From Prevotella sp. UBA3294 (lineage in GTDB: Bacteria > Bacteroidota > Bacteroidia > Bacteroidales > Bacteroidaceae), in the NCBI GenBank assembly GCA_002361535.1, contig DETG01000126.1:4067-32747 (forward strand): a stretch of 28,681 bases of DNA, given 5' to 3'. Position 1 is the first letter of the stretch, and every line of letters begins with the position of its first letter. The translations under genes were made by a program, and so were the position numbers. The notes below the pieces were generated by a model. The model had not been told where the DNA came from and did no database searches. It was given only the letters and a program-made list of their open reading frames with translations. This document shows positions 25,671-28,681 of this stretch, piece after piece.

Positions 25671-27770
25671 ATGCAAAAGTATTTACTACTATTGGTATGC
25701 TTCATCGTGAGCATGAATGTGCATGCCGGAATCACAGTCGTTCCTCCAGAGGAGTCTGAGAACGGATCGTATGTGCTGACGTTTAACAATGAGACAGCAA
25801 ACGGAACTTCCATTTACGACTGGAACTCTTTACCTGATTATGTAAAGAATGCTACAGCCATCACAATTGTAACAGCCGACGAATATACGTTGAGTCATGC
25901 TGACATGGTTCAGATTATGGGTGAAAACTCACAATCTTTTTTTACCAGTTTGCAATCATTGGATATGGGTGATGCCGTCCTCTCCAACAATAATGATTTG
26001 GGACTGATGAGTTGTGCTAAAGATAGTCAAGTAGGTAATGAGAAAGGATTAAATCATCTCAAATATTTCGTTTTCCCTAAAACCACTACAACCATTCCTG
26101 CGGGAATGCTTTCGGGAAACCAAACCATCCAGGAAGTGATCATGTTGGAACCAGATAAGATTACTGATCCTCATCTTACTGTTATCCCAAATGATGCTTT
26201 TAAAGAATGCAGAAATCTTTCAAATGTCCGTATTCCTGATGGAATAACAGAAATCCAGTCAGGTGCTTTCGGACATTGTGCCTTTGATAATATTTCTTTT
26301 CCTAACACACTAACTACCATTGGACCTAATGCCTTTGAGTATTGCAGTAATCTGAAATCTGTCACAATCCCGTATTCAGTCATTTCTATTGGTAATAGTG
26401 CTTTTCAGCACAATTACAGCATGACTGATGTATATGTTTTGGGAGATGAGGTAGAGATTAAAGATGGTGCCTTTAATCAAGATGAGACTTATAACTTCAA
26501 GAATCATGCCACCAGCGATATAGACTTCTCTGATTGGGAACCGCAAAGTGGTAATGGAAGTACTGACAAGCCTCTTCTGTTACACATTCCAAATAATCCA
26601 ACGGCAACAGAGCATTATGTGAATCCTTACCTCAGAATGCTGAATGATCCCGAAATGGAGGAGTTATTCGACAGAGTAAGTGAAGCTTATAGCCCAGGAG
26701 AGGTACAAGATAATATGAATGCACTATTTGAAAAGTATGGAATCTCTCCTCAAAATGGTAACTATCCATACGAACCTTTTAAACGAGAAAAATGGGTGGA
26801 GATGCCATCTGTTGACGGTTCTATCAAGAAATTTTTTAGAGAAGCCGGAAACTTTTTCAATGCTCCAAAGGAAGTGGGAGCAAGTGATTATGGTGGTTGG
26901 CGTAACTTTATGCTTGTTAATGGTGATATTGACAAGAAGACCTGGCCTGACAACCGCCTGATTGAAAGCCGCTGGTATTCGGCTGTGTTCCCCTTCGATA
27001 TGTCGTACAACCAGGTGATGACCACCTACGGCAACGGTACGGATGTGCGCGAGTTCACCTTCGTGAAACAGTATAAGGTGAATGGAAAGGATAAGCGAAC
27101 CGTATGCTTCAATACCCCGGCAAGTATCCCGGCTGTTTCTACGATGGCCAGAAGTGTCGATAAAAACAAAGCTGGGTATATCGTCAAGGGCCGTCCGTAT
27201 ATGATTCACCCGGGAGTACGCTCGGAGCCGATAGAAGTGAACGGCAAGACAGTCTATCGAACCATCGCCGGCGTGGATGTGGATGCTGCCAATGCCATTG
27301 TGTTAGCTAACAGCGATTTAGAGACGGTTTACCGCAACTTGGTGGATGCCGACAATAACAATGCAGCGATCAAAGAAAACGCTTACTATTTCAAAGGTTC
27401 CTACCTGAAGCAGGATATGCCTGCCGACTGCTTCTATTTAGGCATGTGGCCTGACAGACCAGAGACCTTGGCTTTCTATGTGAATACCTCGGTGGAACTG
27501 GATAAATGGAGTGCCTTCACCTCCGTGGTGCAGAAGTCACCGAACAATACCACTGAATCCAAGACGATGGATCTTGACTTCAAGGTGATCCTGCCGTTCG
27601 AGGAGGAGATGGGTATCGCCACCCGTATCGATGCTGTCAGCATGCCGAACGGAAAGTCCGATGGAATGGTATATAACCTGAACGGACAGGCGGTTCGTGA
27701 GAACAACAGCCTGAATGGTCTGAACAAGGGTATTTATGTAGTGAACGGTAAAAAGATTGTAGTACGATAA
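25671..27770 (+). CDS. Secreted BspA-like leucine-rich-repeat surface protein
   Basis: 699 aa from ATG 25671. I chose this start because it gives a clean signal peptide (MQKYLLLLVCFIVSMNVHA, residues 1-19). In-frame ATG 25590 would put 27 extra residues before it. Residues about 170-270 contain LRR_5 repeats of the BspA type (IPNDAFKECRNLSNVRIPDG, ITEIQSGAFGHC, TTIGPNAFEYCSNLKSVTIP, ISIGNSAFQHN). The last 45 residues (VYNLNGQAVRE, then KGIYVVNGKKIVVR) look like a type IX secretion C-terminal signal. BspA relatives bind host matrix or other cells. Base composition jumps from roughly 32-38% GC in sampled stretches before 26930 to about 57% after 26940, as if two sources were joined. The peptide gene follows 16 bases downstream. 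Confidence 0.85.
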   Translation: MQKYLLLLVCFIVSMNVHAGITVVPPEESENGSYVLTFNNETANGTSIYDWNSLPDYVKNATAITIVTADEYTLSHADMVQIMGENSQSFFTSLQSLDMGDAVLSNNNDLGLMSCAKDSQVGNEKGLNHLKYFVFPKTTTTIPAGMLSGNQTIQEVIMLEPDKITDPHLTVIPNDAFKECRNLSNVRIPDGITEIQSGAFGHCAFDNISFPNTLTTIGPNAFEYCSNLKSVTIPYSVISIGNSAFQHNYSMTDVYVLGDEVEIKDGAFNQDETYNFKNHATSDIDFSDWEPQSGNGSTDKPLLLHIPNNPTATEHYVNPYLRMLNDPEMEELFDRVSEAYSPGEVQDNMNALFEKYGISPQNGNYPYEPFKREKWVEMPSVDGSIKKFFREAGNFFNAPKEVGASDYGGWRNFMLVNGDIDKKTWPDNRLIESRWYSAVFPFDMSYNQVMTTYGNGTDVREFTFVKQYKVNGKDKRTVCFNTPASIPAVSTMARSVDKNKAGYIVKGRPYMIHPGVRSEPIEVNGKTVYRTIAGVDVDAANAIVLANSDLETVYRNLVDADNNNAAIKENAYYFKGSYLKQDMPADCFYLGMWPDRPETLAFYVNTSVELDKWSAFTSVVQKSPNNTTESKTMDLDFKVILPFEEEMGIATRIDAVSMPNGKSDGMVYNLNGQAVRENNSLNGLNKGIYVVNGKKIVVR

Positions 27771-27786
27771 ATTAGAAAACAACAAG

Positions 27787-28023
27787 ATGAAAAAGATATA
27801 TGTAGCCCCGGCATTGGAAGTGTTCAATACGGAATCGGAGCAGATGATTTGTGCAAGTAACGACCCCAATGGTGTTGTGGGTGGTAACGGAACAGCACAG
27901 TTTGATGATGAAAATCCCAACAGTCAGGGTGGTCAGCCCGGCTTCGGTGGATATGTAGCTGGCAACGATGCTCCCCCTTCCACTGCCAAGGAACTTGACC
28001 TTTGGGGAGATTTCGAATGGTAG
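27787..28023 (+). CDS. Small Gly/Asp-rich peptide with a conserved-type N-terminus
   Basis: 78 aa. The start MKKIYVAPALEVFNTESEQMI resembles the MKKxYxxP-xxEV N-terminus I recall from many small, usually unannotated Prevotella/Bacteroides proteins. It is followed by CAS, a variable Gly/Asn/Asp/Gln-rich middle (GGNGTAQFDDENPNSQGGQ) and an aromatic acidic end, LDLWGDFEW. It is no typical signal peptide: the N-terminus has no long hydrophobic core. A leader-plus-core peptide processed before export is one possibility. It begins 16 bases after the BspA-like stop and before the only strong terminator, so it is co-transcribed with that gene. I know of no established function. Confidence 0.72.
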   Translation: MKKIYVAPALEVFNTESEQMICASNDPNGVVGGNGTAQFDDENPNSQGGQPGFGGYVAGNDAPPSTAKELDLWGDFEW

Positions 28024-28165
28024 TATTGCCATGCCGACATATGAATGTGAGCAAATAGGTTTTTTATCATAGATCATTTTGAATGAATTTGTTTTGTTAG
28101 TTATGTTTTGTGTAATAGACTGAAAAATAGTAAATAGCTTTTCAATACTTGAGTTAATTGTGGAA
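28024..28165. other. AT-rich 3' untranslated region of the BspA/peptide operon
   Basis: About 140 bases with no open frame worth calling and no clear promoter. It leads into the intrinsic terminator at 28166. Confidence 0.5.
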
Positions 28166-28199
28166 TGGAGCTTGTCGGGAGGACAAGCTCCATTTTTTT
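28166..28199 (+). terminator. Strong rho-independent terminator of the BspA-like/peptide operon
   Basis: AATGGAGCTTGTC (28166-28178) and GACAAGCTCCATT (28184-28196) form a perfect 13-bp stem with a GGGAG loop, followed by a run of T residues to 28200 before a G. This is the clearest intrinsic terminator in the window. Confidence 0.92.
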
Positions 28200-28320
28200 G
28201 TTGAGGCTACTGCCTTATGAACCACTCATTTCCAATAGCCGAGCAGGTGTAATGCCAGTAGAATACCGTATTCACAACCCAAAAGAAAGGTCTTTCATCT
28301 TCATAGAAAGGGAGGATGCT

Positions 28321-28345
28321 GGAACAAAACAATTTGTTTTGTTCC
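28321..28345. repeat. Perfect 25-bp palindrome, AACAAAACAA family, copy 1
   Basis: Arms GGAACAAAACAA and TTGTTTTGTTCC surround a single T. The next copy lies 67 bases on (28388). The core resembles the GAACAAAACAAAC segment of the 102-bp repeat. Confidence 0.9.
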
Positions 28346-28387
28346 CTTAAAAGACCGTTTTTACACCTCAAAGTGACGTTTTTTCGA

Positions 28388-28410
28388 GAACAAAACAATT
28401 TGTTTTGTTC
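28388..28410. repeat. Perfect 23-bp palindrome, AACAAAACAA family, copy 2
   Basis: Arms GAACAAAACAA and TTGTTTTGTTC surround a single T. It is identical to copy 1 over 23 bases. A third hairpin (TTGAAAACA at 28434-28442 with TGTTTTCAA at 28466-28474) follows closely. Confidence 0.9.
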
Positions 28411-28528
28411 CCCTGGGGCTATGAGTTATGGGTTTGAAAACAGTGTTATTCTACTCTAAAAACCGTGTTTTCAATTGATTATGTGCTGTTCAATGGGATG
28501 TTTCCTTAGTCTTATTAAAAGATAGATA

Positions 28529-28632
28529 CTGACCCCACCCCTTGCCCCTCCCCTACGATGGGAGGGGAGCTGCTGGCGCTGTGGAAGCCTACCCCCAACC
28601 CCTCCCAAGAGGAGGGGAGCTGCTGCGCTGAG
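28529..28632. repeat. Two GC-rich hairpin repeat units at the window end
   Basis: Unit 1 (28529-28581) has CCCCTCCC (28545-28552) pairing with GGGAGGGG (28560-28567). Unit 2 (28589-28632) has CCCCTCC (28599-28605) pairing with GGAGGGG (28611-28617). Both are followed by GGGGAGCTGCTG and then a GCGCTG segment. Composition is far richer in G/C than the 28200-28520 stretch, which has no gene. They look like an interspersed non-coding repeat; no frame is called here. Confidence 0.75.
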
Positions 28633-28681
28633 TACACATGCTTCAAAGTCCTATACGATGAGTCCGCATGGCACCCCCTCC

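Noticed and set aside
28165..28350. 61-aa plus-strand open frame after the peptide gene
   Set aside because: Its start lies in the terminator stem and its end lies just past the first AACAAAACAA palindrome; no coding features.

Overview
The window looks like a chromosomal segment of a Prevotella-type member of the Bacteroidota. The evidence is: promoters of the TTTG-N19/20-TAnnTTTG type in front of most transcription units; a hybrid two-component system (HTCS) regulator; a BspA-like leucine-rich-repeat protein with a C-terminal tail like those of type IX-exported proteins; a DUF2851 protein; a MsbA-like exporter next to an LtaS-like sulfatase; and start codons mostly without strong Shine-Dalgarno sequences. 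No tRNA, rRNA, CRISPR array, transposase or phage gene was recognised.

Layout. 1-2924: the 3' part of cysS (+) converges on rnr (-). 3040-10502: a plus-strand envelope block with an NAD-dependent epimerase, a PAP2-type membrane phosphatase/transferase, miaB, a MsbA-like ABC exporter and an LtaS-like phospho-headgroup transferase. 10503-10780: an intergenic array of palindromic 22-bp repeats. 10781-12908: a divergent pair, an LpxL/HtrB-like acyltransferase (-) and a GT10 fucosyltransferase-like enzyme (+). 12959-21296: a long minus-strand series in transcription order DUF2851, acyl-CoA thioesterase, dprA, dusB, TerC-like protein, CDP-glycerol glycerophosphotransferase-like protein, HisC-like aminotransferase and LicC-like nucleotidyltransferase. 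21437-28023: HTCS regulator, BspA-like protein and a small 78-aa peptide, closed by a strong terminator at 28166-28199. 28200-28681: non-coding and rich in palindromes and GC-rich hairpin repeats.

How the genes fit together. Many of the genes act on the cell envelope: lipid A acylation, lipid flipping, phospho-headgroup transfer, fucosylation, and a three-gene set that looks able to make and transfer a CDP-activated amino-alcohol phosphate. The HTCS regulator lies beside a surface protein and a small peptide instead of SusC/SusD genes, so its target and signal may be unusual.

The most unexpected feature is the density of small repeats. Four arrays have a 7-bp period and four have an 8-bp period. 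They sit at gene ends, around stop codons, or in frame inside miaB and dusB. There is also a five-unit palindromic 22-bp array, a near-perfect 102-bp duplication that carries a promoter, and two AACAAAACAA palindromes. Together they suggest families of small repeats that invade gene boundaries and can add protein tails and promoters.
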